The position numbers and the translations under genes were made by a program. Positions 22,183-50,467 of a stretch of 64,000 nucleotides of DNA are shown piece by piece. Numbering within the stretch: position 1 is the stretch's first letter; every line of letters begins with the position of its first letter. Below the pieces are notes generated by a model, which ran no database searches, was not told where the DNA came from, and saw nothing but the letters and a program-made list of their open reading frames with translations. This DNA comes from Pogonophryne albipinna (taxonomy: Eukaryota; Chordata; Actinopteri; Perciformes; Artedidraconidae), in NCBI GenBank assembly GCA_028583405.1, contig CM053261.1, positions 15,616,783-15,680,782 of the forward strand. Reading direction: 5' to 3'.

Positions 22183-23618
22183 GCACATTTTCTTTGTCCT
22201 GTTATTTTCTTCTTGCTGCATTTTTACAAAATACTTAAAGTTTTTAATATCCAAAGTTAAAAGGCAGTAAAGTAAGGTAGTTATTTTTCTCTTCCTCATG
22301 TTGAAAAGTCTGTCACCATGAGAGTAGTTCAGTAATGATACCTGGTAAGTCCATAGATCTCATATGACTTTAATGTTCACCACCCGAAAGCCTTGAATTA
22401 TACACATGCAGTGTATCCACTTAACTCTGTGTGGGTTTAAAGAGCTGTAATAAATTGCCAACTTCTGAAATGCAGGTGAATAAAATAGTCCGAGGCCCCA
22501 GTGACCTTGCCTTGTCCACATATTTTCTTATCAAAGTTAAAATTAGTTTCGGAGACAGATGAAATCAGATTGACTTCTAAATAGTAAATTCTGCTGCACT
22601 GCTTAAAAATAAATTAACTTGGATAAACTAAATTACGTCCAAATTACCAACGTTCCCCTTGTCTGTCTTCTAACTGATACACAGTAGCATCACGGTACTG
22701 TCTCTTTTACCTAAATCAAAAGTGAAAAAAGGGGTTTGGTCCAGTAGAGGGAAAGAATATAAAGAAAGATCAGCCTTTAATTATATATTACAGTGTGTGT
22801 GCAAGACATTCGCATTCATCGAGCATAACACAATTAATTTGCAGCCAAACTACATTTCTTATCTCATAAATGGTGTAAAAGGTGATTGCCAAAGCCACAA
22901 AAGAGGGTGGGGCAGTTCCTCAAACGCTCTGCTCATTTCAAATGGCTTTCTTGGAATTTTCTACTATACCTTTTGTCAGTCCCTCCTACTTTCAGCCTCC
23001 CTCTAGGAAAACACATATTTGAAGATAGGATAGAACACAGGGAAACAGGTGTGGCTTTTCCGGTTAATTAATTTATTATCTGTCTTGTCGTCACTACAGA
23101 GATTATATTGACACATGGCATGCTCTCTTCAATTGTCATTTACTGCCCACAAAAAAGTACATACTAATTCTGTACACGACGTTGCAACACATAAACATGG
23201 AAGTATGATGAGGGAAAAAGAGGATCTGCAAAAGCGATTATAAATCTTATATTATTACAGATTTGGTCTGATTTGGCTCGCTACGGGCTTTTCAGGAAGC
23301 CTTCCAAGAATTTAGACAATGAACAGCAAACATGGCATGTTCCTCAGAACAATTCCACATAAGATCTCAAAGACCACGTGTCTCTCTTTTTCTCAGAATC
23401 GCCTGCCCCCACAGCACGCTACATTGCAGATACCTTTAGCAGTTACATCTCATGTTCCCTGTGTATGTACTGTACTTACACTTGATCTCTCACAAACGGA
23501 CAAATGTGCAGAGTCTCTCTCTCTTTCTATCTCGCTCTCTCACTTTGTCTCAGAGATTTCTGGTAAGTGACATGTTTGGCCGTTGGCATAATGCCTAGCA
23601 AGATCACATGGCATGAAT
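22183..23618. other. Noncoding, no gene seen
   Basis: Single-copy-looking AT-rich sequence after the transposon cluster. The overlapping short frames at 22.7-23.1 kb show no domain. Confidence 0.5.
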
Positions 23619-23619
23619 G

Positions 23620-23651
<32 letters not shown>
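23619..23651. repeat. (TG)16 microsatellite
   Basis: An uninterrupted TG run of about 33 bases. It is short compared with the giant tracts downstream. Confidence 0.95.
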
Positions 23652-27003
<3,352 letters not shown>

Positions 27004-28043
27004 TGTCCACTGTAGAGGACGTCGGGACCATATTAGTTTGAAAAGACAGCCAAAATTAACAGATGGACTATGTAACGTATTATGGTTATAGAGTGATATT
27101 AATACAATAATACATTCACCTTTATTTAAAACATGAATAAGTAATTGATTTGAACATTGCGGTTTATTTGGTCAATACAAAACTAGCTTGTTTGTTGGTG
27201 AATCTTTCCAGATCTTCAAAGACTTTGTAGTCAATGTAGTGGGAAAGTACCTCATTGACTCCAGTCAGCACGGGCTGTAGGGTCATCTTGACTAGTTTTA
27301 TGGATGTGGTCTCCATTTGACCTTGCTCATAGAAACAAAGCTTGCATTCCTGAGGCAACTCTCATTTTTCATGGCTCCACTTAAAATAAAAACAACAATA
27401 AGACATACGTGCTACTCTTGGCCCACAGGGGGCCATGTCTTTCCAGCTCGTCCCTATCTGTCTCTATGTATCTATCTGTGCGCTCATGGAGCATCCTGCA
27501 TCTTTCCCCTCCTTCTTCTTGACCCTCTTCTATCCCAGGTGTGAAATCCTCACCTCTCTCATCATCTGAGAACTCAAAATCTTAATCTCCCTGAACTTTC
27601 TGGTACAGAAAATGTCTGCTTCAGTTCCGTCTCCTGCAACAATATTGAGTCATAAAGTCCATGAAGATAGTCCTGACGTCCACTAGAATGGACATTTATA
27701 AAAGGGCTGTTATTTGAAAACTTGAATTATTTAATTGCTTTCAGAACTAATTATATAGTTCCTCACATGTTAATAAACAAGAACATATATGATTTTCATG
27801 GTAAAAATGACAATTATTCAACAATATTTGACTTCTCCTCCTGCTTCTATACAATTTGTTTTTCGTATGCCAGCCATTTTGGATGAAAAGAAAGAGCAAC
27901 TTCCCAGCATGCAATTTTAACCAATGACATATCACTGGAAAGACCAGGATGTCCTCTGTACAGTACATCAGGGATTGATAGAGTAGCTCAAAAGAGTAAA
28001 AGGAGATGCATGTTAACAAAATGTCCACTACAGTGGACATTTT
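27004..28043. other. Possible degraded DNA transposon with repeated palindromes
   Basis: Three related palindromic words occur: TGTCCACTGTAGAGGAC (27004-27020), GTCCACTAGAATGGAC (27678-27693) and a 26-bp palindrome with 12-bp arms AAAATGTCCACT/AGTGGACATTTT (28018-28043). A minus-strand 64-codon frame at 27164-27358 (contains VLTGVNEVLSHYIDYKVFE) lies between them and could be a protein relic that I do not recognise. The element call is tentative. Confidence 0.3.
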
Positions 28044-31000
28044 CAATGGGCTGGGTCCCAGGAGGATATGCAATTCCACTTGAAGTAAGCTGAACCGTCA
28101 TTCATTTTGTATTTTTACTAGACTGCTGTCCTAGTTATGAAAAGTGCATTTTTTTTTCACCAACATTAAGTTTTCTTTACCCATTGAAGCACACCCTAGT
28201 ATTACGTTATGTCCTATTTTGTTATTTTTTGCGGGATGGCAACTAAGACCTAATTATTCTTTTAAAGGAACCCCCAAAATTATTTATCACTTTTTTTTTT
28301 TGCTCATTTTTAACCACAACAATTAATTTGATCCTGTTATTGACTTACATTATATGAAGCTCCTTTAGGTTTAAATGACTTGGAATTCCCCACCATTCAT
28401 TATGAAAGAAAACGTTTGTTGGAGAAGTCGAACAGCGAAACTCTCTTGCTTATGCTGTAAACTGTAGCATTTGACCTAGATGACTAAGAATCTTCATTGA
28501 AAAAAATTCTAATGCTGATGAGAAGTTAAACATATCAACAGACCACATGTAGAGACAAATGATGTGTGAAGTGAAAAGAGCAGTGGAAGAAGAGTGTTGG
28601 CTACGGTTAACCTAAAAACCACAAAACTGTTTTTCTCATAATCTCTAGAATTTTTAGTATGTCATCGCCAATGCAATCCCCACTCCTGCCACCAGTTTTG
28701 CGCTATTATACTCACAATGGAAAGAAACATGGCAATACACCAGCCAGGGTGGGATAGGAGAAGACTGCAAGCTAGCAAGCATAAATGTAAAATAATCCAG
28801 ATTTGAAATATAAAGGTTGTTTTAAGGAAACTCAATTTGTGGGTTTGTTGATCAAGCATACTCACAATTTGTTATAATGAATTATTGTTCACTGAACATA
28901 ACCAAGGGAACTCCAAAGAAGAAAGGGTAGGTTGTGTTATTTATAAATCACGACAAACCATCAGGAAACAGCGCCATGTTTATTTATTGTTTGAATTCAA
29001 GTCAATCCATTGAACAGATAAAAAAACACACACTGTATAACAACACCCCCTCCCTCCACTTGGTATATATTCTTTGTATAGTACATGCGTCTGCAGGAAA
29101 GCCACAGATACGCTTTCATTTCATGCTGATTCATCCTATTTCTTTCATTTTTCACCATCTGATTTCTGCACCATAAAAATCAAATCATGTTTGGAACAAA
29201 GGCATACAGCATGTCACTACTAATACAAACACACAGAACTGCTGTGAAATCTAACCTAATTGTAGTCGTTGTGTGACAGTCAGTGACACTCAGCAGGCCA
29301 CTCTTTTGTCCCCAGAAGAAGGTCATGTTAAGGAGGATGTCAATGGGGCTTTAGTGCCCTGTGCTTTTTAAAGTAACTTCTCCAATCTGCTGTGTTTTAG
29401 CATCCTTGAGTATCAAATGTCTTGTGGCCAGAAGTGCTAGCACAGCAGTGACACACCTGCCTTTGTAAACTCACTTGCAAGAATACATTATCAAGGAGCT
29501 TTAAGCAGACACCAACTGCAGCCAATTAGCTCTTTCTTAAACCTGCAAACCACTCCCTGCCATGGCACAAAGATAGTTTGGAAATGAGGTAAGGCATTGG
29601 AGATGCCACAAAGGCTTCTCCGATGTCCTTGTCAAAGCAGAGTCACAAGGCAGGAGTTCAACACTCCGACTGTGATGCCTGGGGCACATGATGTTATCTG
29701 TTCACATACACCTAACTTTGCACCATGAAAAGGTTTCATCACTTTCTGTTACTGTTGCAACTTGCAATACACCGTATCTTTCTGAAGGTAGAATAAGAAA
29801 AAAAGTACCCTTCCTCTATACTAGATAATCATTTCAGTCCCAAACGTGTATTAAAACTCCAACTAAACATGTCTCCATACCTAAACTAGTATCTATTTCC
29901 AAGTAATGTCATCACAAAATGGGCAAATCTGCCTGAGCCCATCAAAAATGATACTTTGCTGGCAGAAGAAAATGTTCACCAGCATGAAATTGGGGCCCTT
30001 AGGCTCATGGAAAATGTACAGTTCTGTGTTCTGCTTTAGACACCCACCAGTCACATGGTAGCTGATGCCAATGTACACGATCTATTCGCATGAAACTTTC
30101 CAAAAAAACGATATCACATGGCAGTCAACTGATGCTGATCACATACACACATTTATTCTTCTGATACCGCCTGAATAATTTCTTAGACTCTCTCCTCCCT
30201 CCTTTTCTTCCTGTTACTTACGTAGCTTCCTTACTTACTTACTTACTTCCTTTGAATTTGGAAATCGGGGGAATTTTCAGTCTTATGCCAATGTGTGTTC
30301 AAAATATCTCAGTCTTGCGTGAGTTGGGTGCCTGAGTTTCCCTGCTGCTTTAACGCCACACTTATGAGTTGCTTTAGACTGGTACAAGCTGCTCGCATCC
30401 GTGTCTCTGCTATATTAGATTAGTATTAGTGAAATATCAGGCTGTCTTTTAACACTTTCCCACCATGTTCTCACCTTATATTGTATTATTTTTCCTTCTT
30501 ACTCTGTCATAAAGCAGGGTTTTCTTTTCCAGAAAAGGCAGTCTTGGAAACCTCTTTGATGGAGCTGACATTTTGGAGTCCGTAATGTGGAGGTGGTCTC
30601 TCTTTTGATTAGAACAAAGTGTCAGTTTGTTGATATCACTTGTCTTGGATTGTTGCCTTGCTCTGGAAAGCAGGCACCAAATGCAATTGAATAAACACCA
30701 TATACCAAGATGTTCTGATCAAGTTGAAATGAGAATAAATTTGACACAATCAGGTCTATTTGATCTACTATTTTTGATATCTTTTTTCTTTAGTGTGTAA
30801 TCTTTTTATATTTTTGGCTGCAACAGATTCTTTCCTCATACAAACCGCTTTTCTCTATCACCGTCTGATTTCCCTATTTCTCTCTAACTCCCCTCTCCCT
30901 GTGACTGTGTATTGTCTCCTTCTCTCTTGTTCTTTTCTATTTGCATCTTTCACACACACTCCCTCTCTCTGTCCTCTCGCCTTTTGTTCATCCATCTCCT

Positions 31001-31285
31001 CTATTCCACCCCTACTTTTTGCCTCTCACAATTTAATCTCCCCTCATGTACCTTTCAATTTGTTTCACTGTATCTGTATCGCTCACCTATATGCCCAAAA
31101 GCCATTACATATATTCAAGGGTACTGTGTGGGTAGATGTTTCTGTGTATTGGCGTGTGCAGCAATCCCGATATCCTAGTCGCCAGTTTGGTGTGATATAG
31201 TAGCCGCTGCTATTGTTTGTTTGTTTGTTTACCTCCCACAGCCACTTGAAGTTCATTAGCAATGCCTTTGCCTCAGGAGGATCAT

Positions 31286-31286
<1 letters not shown>
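28044..31286. other. Noncoding, no gene seen
   Basis: AT-rich, with a short (CTTA)n run near 30232-30247 and a pyrimidine-rich stretch at 30840-31080. No exons or RNA genes are supported. Confidence 0.5.

Positions 31287-31325
<39 letters not shown>
31287..31325. repeat. (CA)19 microsatellite
   Basis: Uninterrupted CA run, opposite in strand sense to the long GT tracts. Confidence 0.95.
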
Positions 31326-36249
<4,924 letters not shown>

Positions 36250-36250
36250 G

Positions 36251-36729
36251 CGGCACTTGTTGAATTCAACCCTTGGAGAATAGAGAGAGGGGGGAGAAAC
36301 AGAGAGAGATAATGACAGGGAGGCAGAGGGAGGCTTTGAGGCAGCGCTAGAACAGACAGTGAGCAGAGAGAGAATGGGGCTTTGGAGGATATAGAGATAG
36401 AGAAGATAGGCAGACAGAGGAAAAAGTCCGTTAGACAGCAGACAGAGAATCATCTTTGAGACAGTGGGAAGGACACTTTAAGTGAAAAAGAGAGTCGGCC
36501 AGACGGAGTACATCAGAGTGCTCTCCTTCCATCTCTAACTACTCCTCTTCTGTCCTGATCCGGACTGCTGTTGGGGTGTTAGTGTGTGTCAAGTCTACAT
36601 GGTGTGTTTTAACCAGAGGACTGGCTTACACAGGTCAGAAGTGTCTGGGATAACAGTGGGTGCTTTTTTCTGCATTTTGCACGTGTGAGCGTCTTTTAGT
36701 GAAGGAACGTCGTGTGCTGGTTTCTCCAG
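36251..36729 (+). other. Candidate noncoding 5' exon of NACC2
   Basis: It begins after a very long polypyrimidine tract and AG (TTACAG ending 36250) and ends at a strong donor, TCCAG|GTGAGT, with the GT at 36730. It is purine-rich and has many stops, as an untranslated exon would. It lies 1.3 kb upstream of the exon with the start codon. The true 5' boundary or transcription start cannot be fixed from sequence. Confidence 0.4.
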
Positions 36730-37002
36730 GTGAGTGCTTGCCTGTCAGAGTACACAGTTATTTCTCTATGCAGCCTGTACTGTGTTTGTTTGTTTGTGTG
36801 TGTGTGTGTTTAGGCATGCACACTTTTATGTAAGTAAGCCAGAGAGCGTTTCTCGTCTGTATGGAGTGCATGAAGTGTGAGAGAGAGTGAGTGTGTGTGT
36901 GAGAGAGAGGCGGTGACATTTTTTTTTTTCAGTTTGTATTCCTGGAAACTGTTCTGCAGCATTGCTTAATAATGAAACCAGAGCGTATATGCATGTGTGT
37001 GG

Positions 37003-37294
<292 letters not shown>

Positions 37295-37992
37295 AGAAAA
37301 TAAAACAATGACAGACACAAGGTTCAGGAAAGGGAAGGAAGGTGCAAATATGGCTGAAGTATGTTATTGAGAAGGATCAAACTAAGTGTAGATTGTGTGC
37401 ATGACGTCAGTTGTGTTGTTTTGTTTTCTAGCCAGAGTTTACAAAGAGATCAAATGCTGACAGTGGTATATACTGTCAGCAAAATTGGGGGAGTATCTCT
37501 AAACTGTGGCATTTTTCAAGACAAAACAAAGTCGGATACAGTTTAGTTTAATCTCAGATTTACAGGTCAAGCAAGTCCATGGTTGAAGCATTAAGTGTAA
37601 ATCATGGAGCGAGTCCAAGGTTCTTGGAATTGAAGCCATGTGAAACAACTTAGCCTTAAGGTATTTCACCACGTCCTCATGTAGGCATGGCATTGTATTG
37701 TTGTTTTTCTTTCATGTGGACTGACTTGACTCCATTCTCTCTCCTGCTCTTCTCTCTCACCCACTATCCCAGCATATCTCTATTTCACACACCTCTCACT
37801 TCTCCCTCAACTGCATTCATTTTCTCACTTCATCTCAACTCTATTTCATTCTTGCTCTTTCTTTCCTTTTTAAGAGTCTCTCTGCCTCCCTCTGGCATGT
37901 ATTTTCATCTTTCACGCATTTTGTTATCACTCCTTCTTTCGATGCCTTTTTTAATAACTTTTTTTTGTTCTCTTTTCTTCTTATTTTAATAG

Positions 37993-38031
37993 ATGCCTCT
38001 CTCAGTGGCGGAGTCTGCAGTGAATATCTGA
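37993..38031 (+). other. Upstream ORF in the NACC2 leader (12 codons)
   Basis: An ATG coincides with the first bases of the exon (acceptor ...TTTTAATAG ends 37992). It reads [12 protein letters not shown] and stops at TGA 38029-38031, 31 bases before the NACC2 ATG. It has a weak start context if the upstream exon ends in CAG. It could lower or regulate NACC2 translation. Confidence 0.6.
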
Positions 38032-38062
38032 AACCCCAACTTCCTCTTCTTCTGCGGCCAAC

Positions 38063-44053
<5,991 letters not shown>

Positions 44054-47000
44054 ATGGCGTTCTACGGCTGCCTCTCACATTGTGAATCTGTTTAACAGCG
44101 CATTTTCTTTTGCTTGCTCTCTTACTCAACATCTCGTCCATCACTCTTACTTCTCCCCTGTGTTTACTCGACAGGAATTAATTCAGCACAATAGCTACGC
44201 TCGTAGATCTTAATATAGGCATTTGTCACACATGCATGCGCACAAGTGTGCTTGTTAACACGCATACTTACTGATGGTAGAAGTAGATCACTCAAAGTAG
44301 AAGTAGACACAGGCATGGCATTAGCACATTAAGAAAATCAACCCTTTCTGCTACATTCTTTTCTTGGTATATTCAGTATTTACTCGGGTGTTTCGGCACC
44401 TACAGCAATATTACAAAGATCTGATAGCAGAACAAATGTCTGGAATGATTCATGATTTCAGAGAAATACAAAAGCAACAGCTGCTTTGCTGGCATATTAG
44501 GGAGTGTAGTATAATGGTATGTAAAACTATTCTGTTTCCTTGAAAAGCAACATCCGTAAATAACCCATGTCACCTTGGGAGAAATAGAGAAATGATCTAA
44601 AGATCAGGGAATCAAAGCTCTTTTTAAAAGCAGCTTATTTTGTTGTATTAGTATGAATACAATGACTATATTATTATAAAAGGTCAAGTTCTGCATTACC
44701 ACCGTTAAACAGAAGACATTTTACTTTATTTTATAACATGGGGTCATTTTGAGGATAAAGACGAGAAGTTCTCCACAATCCAACAAATAATCGATCACAT
44801 GGAATTTAGTTTTCATGCATATTTGCCCGTGACATATTGGATTAGATTGTCAATGTGATGCCTGTGTCTGCTCCAGACCGCCTCTCCAAAACACACACAC
44901 AAAAACATCAGCAGACACACACACACACACCCATATTCTCACCTTATGATACTTAGCCTTTAAAATCTGCACCAATACAAAAAAAATACACTGTCCCAAA
45001 AAAGCGCAACAATGCTTTTTAACTTTGAGAAATCCTTTTGGATAACATCATTCTGTTTGGGAGATAGGGGGAGAGAGACATTAACAAGAGCGTGTGTTAA
45101 AATCCAAGCTTGCATGTCTGCAAACAATGAATACAGAGAATTATTGAAAACAACAAAGCCACACACCTGCATCTAAATTATAAAACTGCTTCTATTGCCT
45201 CAAGATATGCCATGAAAGGACTTTTGTCCATTTTCCACTTGGATCTGTCCTCAGTCTGACTCCTGTTAGAACTGACCTGGGTGTGATCGACTGTGTTTAA
45301 CACAGAACCCATTGGATCTGCTTTTTTAACCGCAGAGCGTGCTTTGACAACGGGTAGAGGAGACTGAACATATGGTAAGCGCACTACACTGAGTGGCAAA
45401 GGAGCGAAGCACTGTTTCACCTCGATGTGTTCGTCTGATTGACCACATGGTCCTGCTTCCATTCTTTGTTTTTCCTGGAGGGGTTGGGGGGTAAATTATT
45501 GAATAAAACTTCTTAGAGCAATTTCTGCTGGCCATTTGCATTTGCACTCAAAATAAATTGAACGGGTGGGAAACAAAGGAGTTTTGAAAAAATGTGACTG
45601 TACTAAAGACTGAAAATTTCCTGCACATCAGTGATTGTTTATTTGTTGAGGAGATTGTGGGTTTGTAAAGAGAAAACTGTTCTTTCTGAAAGAAACGGTT
45701 TCTATATTTTGGAAGGGGGGTGGGGTGAGGCAATGTCGGACAGGGACTAAAAACCTGTAATTTGTGTTATATCTTTCTGCTGTTCATGTTTTCTGCCACG
45801 CATATGGGATTTAGTCCAAAAAGCCTTCCTTTGTTGCATTGATTTTGAGAGATACACTGTTGTATGTTTTGTTTCTGTCAAAGAACATTAATTCAAAAGG
45901 TCAGACCATCAAATTCAGTGAACCCCAAAGTTATTGGAAAAATGAATCACACTTTTCCACTGCAAATTTGACAGCATAAATTGACTACCAAGCAAACCAA
46001 TGATATGTATTGGCCCCTGATGTATTTGATCTGTTGGTTTTAGCTTCAGTGCTGTGCCACCTCAAATGTTGTGTTTACGTGTCATGTTTAGGATTCTTTA
46101 TGAGAGGCTTTAAGATGGCCCTGCACAAGAAACACAGGGTTAATAATGATGACGTTTACAGAATTGAGTTTGTTTTTCTTTTCTCTTTTCAAAGACATGG
46201 GGTCCACCATGGATAAAAACAGGGCTGTGATAGAATGGCTGAGATGATGAATGAATGTAGAAACTGTAGCACTGTTCTGGCGAGAGGTCCAATCCTGGAT
46301 TAGTAAAATACATTTATTTTAATCTGGCCATTTTTTGTCTCATTTGTATAGTGGGTCATTAAAAAAAAAGGCAGTAATATAACATTAAGTTGAATATGAG
46401 CCTCGTTGGTGTTCAAAGTTTTTGTGATTTTAAAACTGATCTTTCAAATTGGTATTTCCCTTACAAAAACTGAGCAAGGTTCGAGTATAGGCGTTCATTT
46501 TTCTTAAATACTATTGTGTTTTTAATCCTAATTTTGTTTTAATCGTTTTACATTTATGGGTGTCTTTAATGTTCAAATATGTGTTGACAAAACAGACAAA
46601 TTATTGACGTTTAGAATGTTAACTTTTAAAATCTAGCAAATTAATTCTTTATCAAATTGTGTTTCTATTTTTTATGAAGCTTCAGTTTCTTAGATTTGCT
46701 CTTGTAAGGAAAATTAAGATATTAAGTTCACTATTGGCACCACTAGCTTAACTTGCATTGCTTTATGATAGGATCACCTGCACTTCTTCGACGGTGTGGG
46801 TGTTAATTATGTGAAATTAACCTTTTTATAAGGCAAGCAATACAAAATATTATGCAGACACATTTTTTCTTTATGGAAATTGGCCTTTAAGGACCTTTGC
46901 TCAGTAAAATGTACTTTTATTTTTAGATTTTAGATTGTATTCATTCGTCTTTTTGCTTAATGTTTGCCATATTTAATTCTATAAGGGTAAATGGTTAAAC

Positions 47001-48885
47001 CCATTATTACAGATTAACTGCACTTCGATGCATTGAACATTTCATTTGTAACAACCATGGATCTTCTAGAATGATCTCCTCACATTATTTATAAGATTAA
47101 CAGACATCCCTAAAAAGTATACCAAAAATCTATAGTATTCACGTGTTCGCGTTTAATATCAGGCTTTTGACAGATTTATAATCGGACTAGTCTTCTTTAC
47201 AAGACAATCCCACATAAAACATTTGGTTCCCCATCCTGCATTTACATTTCTGCTTGTTTACAGTTAGTCTGCCTTACTGGAAATATGTCTGTCTCGTTCC
47301 TTGCCAACAAAAAAAACAAACCTTTTTATGGAAATCTTCTATGGTTTCTCTTCTGCTTAGTCTTTTTTTCTTGTGCAGGGCAAATTTGAAAATGAATGAT
47401 GTTGCACTATAAACTGAGATATTCTCAGAGAATGTCATGGATAACCTTTGGTAAGGTGAGCTGTTTGAGGTGGCCTAAAGAAAAGGTCCTGTTCAAATGT
47501 ATGTAATGCTATGTATTTTACATATATATTTGATTGAAACCAGGTCTCTTTCACAGAAAATTCTGAATTCATGAAAAACTGTTTCTTTAAATATTTTTGG
47601 AAATGTGTCTTTTGCAATATCTGCCATTCACCTGATGATCATTGAACATTACAAGTAAGAGATGGGAAGGTTTTTCACATTTCTTTGCAAATAAATTGTT
47701 ACTTACTTTCTAAAACCTTAGTGCTCTGTTCATCACCCCATAACTGTAAAACATATGCGCACAGTAGTGCCATTGGTTTTTCCAGGAAACAATACATTTA
47801 TATGCAAAGAGACTCTTGTATCATATAATGCATGCCATTCAGAAACTCACTCTAACCCAATGAAACCTCTGATCTTTATGCACCATGTATGTTATGCTGA
47901 ATAACTGTTGTCACTATTAGCAAACAAAGACTGTGGAGTCCTGCAATGAGTAGGGTTGTGTTTTTATCAAACCCTGGCCTTCTTTAAAATTGACAGCAAA
48001 GTAGTGATAAAGAGTTGAAAACATAAACTAACTACCCAGTTGAGTATGCATTTGAACCTTCTGCAGACTCAGAGAAAATGCACTAAACGTTTGTATGTGT
48101 CCTTGAACATAATGCCAGCACTTTAGAACTACTTAGAAACAAAGAGAGAATAGAGTAACTGTGGGTTCGGTGAACGAGGAGAAAAAGCAACTTTTAAAGC
48201 CATGTGTTCAGAGCGCTGACAATCAGAATAGGGATGAGACCCAAAGTGCATTATGGGAGATCTGACATGACTTGCTGTGCTCTTGCTGTTTTATTTGTCT
48301 ATCTCCAGCTTGCTTTGGTCTGTGCTAGCTTACTTTCCAGAGCAGAGGGACTGGATGATGTTAACTCCAGCCTTCTTGGTTAAAAGTGTGTGTAAAAAGA
48401 ACTGACTACATTGGACTAATACCTTGGTGCTTCGTGAACAGAGCCATGTTGACATGGAACATATCTGTAAGGCTCTACTAAGCATGGCCCAAATAGGTCC
48501 TAAGTCTGGGCATATTGGTATCCTCTTAATGGACAGTCTTTAGGACAAAAGAGGATCTTATCATGCAAGCCTGCACCTTGATAATGGTAACGTACTTCAC
48601 TATCAACAGGGCTTGGACCAGGCAAACTGGGATTTGACAATTTCAGTGTTGATACTGCTTTATGTTTAAAATTAAAATGTTAATGCGCCTTCTGTCTCAA
48701 GCATCAATAATATATACAACAGAAATGCAAGTTGCCACTTTTGATGTTGCATACGAATCTACCTTTCATTCCCATCATGGTATTTTCCATCACCAGTCTC
48801 AATTGTGTAGTCCAAGAGTACCTGATTTCTTTAAATGCAATACAGAAAAATCTGCTTTCTAATAAAAGTCCTTACTTCACCAAAT
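44054..48885 (+). other. Probable nacc2 3'UTR
   Basis: No other gene intervenes before a LINE fragment. AATAAA hexamers occur at 45502, 47690 and 48861; the last is followed by a T/GT-rich downstream element (TGTTTCTTTTGTCTCTGTTGG), the best polyadenylation context. NACC2 has a long 3'UTR in mammals. The actual end is unproven. Small CA runs lie at about 44890-44930. Confidence 0.5.
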
Positions 48886-48992
48886 TGCTCTTGTTTCTTT
48901 TGTCTCTGTTGGTATGCTCCTGTGTTATTTATTTAAGTTGTGTACGGTAAGCTACCTTCAGGGGCTTGTCGGGTGCAGAGACCCACAATAAG

Positions 48993-49872
48993 TATTCATT
49001 TTCATTTCATTTCAAACCTTTATTTAACGAGATTAGTCCCATTGAGATCATAGATCTCTTTTTCAAGGGAGACCTGCAGCATATAGGTTCCACATGAAAC
49101 ATAAAACAATAAAGGACATCATACATTATATTTACAGGATACATTTACATAGTTATAGACATTTACAAGTGCCCATAGTATCAACAAGCATTTCATTTAG
49201 CCTAGATTTAAAAACATGCAGAGGAATGAGATTGCTCAGTTTCAATTCTTGCTTAAGATTGTTCCAAGCAAGTGGAGCTGCGCACATAAAAGCTGTCTTA
49301 CCTAAGACAGTCCTTGCTCTTGGCACATCTAACAATACTCCATCATGCGATCTCAGACAATAGCTGCTTGCAACTCTCTGTGTTATCAGAGAGCAGATAT
49401 AATACGGGAGTTTACCCAACATGGCTTTATAAATAAACGTGTACCAATGACTGAGCCTCTTCACAGTAAGTGATGGCAAACCTGCATTGGCATACAGGGT
49501 ACAGTGATGCGTAAATGCTTTACAATTTGTGACAAATCTCAGTGCGCTGTGATAGGCGGCATCTAACTTGTTCAGGCAATAGGCAGGTGCATTCATATAC
49601 AACAAATCACCATAGTCCAGCACAGGTAAAAAGGTCACAGTGACTAGCCTTTTCCTGGCTTCAAATGAGAAACAGGACTTGTTTCTAAAAAAGAAACCTA
49701 GTCTAACCCTCAGCTTTTTAAGCAGGTTATTGACATGAAGTTTAAAAGTAAGACAATCATCAAGCCAGATACCAAGGTATTTATAACAGGTAACCACTTC
49801 AAGTATTTTTCCTTGGTAACAATATCTAAAACAGGCTCTGGTGTATTTTTAGCTTTTGAAAATAGCATTACC
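48993..49872 (-). mobile_element. 5'-truncated LINE, reverse transcriptase end plus 3' tail
   Basis: A minus-strand coding relic (49797 down to 49153) has CYKYLGIWLDDCLTFK, FLPVLDYGDLLYMNAPA and SHWYTFIYKAMLGKLP, typical of the C-terminal part of the L2/CR1/jockey-like reverse transcriptase found in fish. Upstream sequence to 49872 continues the homology after a one-base frame change near 49.80 kb. The 3' tail has CAGGTCTCCCTTGAAAAAGA, then GATCTCAATGGGA and (GAAAT)n-like repeats. It is defective: only the 3' end is present. Confidence 0.85.
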
Positions 49873-50219
49873 TTTCAGAGGAGTAGGTAGTCAACCTCTA
49901 CAATGTTTGATACCCTATGAATAAATAAACCCTATGTTTTAAAGAAAGTTTTAAATGCTTTATGACTTATTTATTATAATTGTGTTATAAGATTAATTGA
50001 TTCCACCAGGATACATGTAGTAGTAAACAAAGATGTAGTATAGGCCATGGTCTGTTTTTGGAGGCGATTGGTAAAATAGCATTTATTATCTATATTTGTT
50101 TATTTTTTAAAAACAATGTGCATAGGAGATTTATATTTTCTGGAGTTTTGTCTGTAAAAGTAACTAGGTGATTACAATAAATACCAGTTATTGTCATCCT
50201 TTTGTAAAGTAACTGAGTT
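49873..50219. other. Spacer between LINE and NUP214 promoter
   Basis: AT-rich, nothing recognised. Confidence 0.5.
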
Positions 50220-50425
50220 AGTGTAATAATCTCGGGGTACTCTGGTATCTACTTCTCATCCTGCGTACGTAGATGACGTTTTTCTGTCGCAAAAATCGCG
50301 CGGCGTGTGTTCAGCTCTCCTGACAGACAAATGTGGCTCACTAGAAATTTGTCTCTGACACAAATAAGTGAGGAATAAAGAATACAAAATATTATCGGGA
50401 GAAGCAACAACTACTTTGCTTCAAA
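50220..50425 (+). promoter_or_regulatory. Likely nup214 promoter and 5'UTR
   Basis: A compact GC/CpG-richer segment directly before the first coding exon: GCGTACGTAGATGACGTTTT with a CRE-like TGACGT at 50274-50279, then AAATCGCGCGGCG. No TATA box. It fits a housekeeping promoter; the start site is not known. Confidence 0.5.
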
Positions 50426-50467
50426 ATGAGTGACGACACAGACAACCCTCCTGAGAGGGAAATGAAG
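50426..50467 (+). CDS. nup214: nup214 exon 1 (residues 1-14)
   Basis: Starts [14 protein letters not shown] (AAA before ATG, a favourable context) and ends at donor AAG|GTAAGC. The EREMK end matches vertebrate NUP214. Confidence 0.9.
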
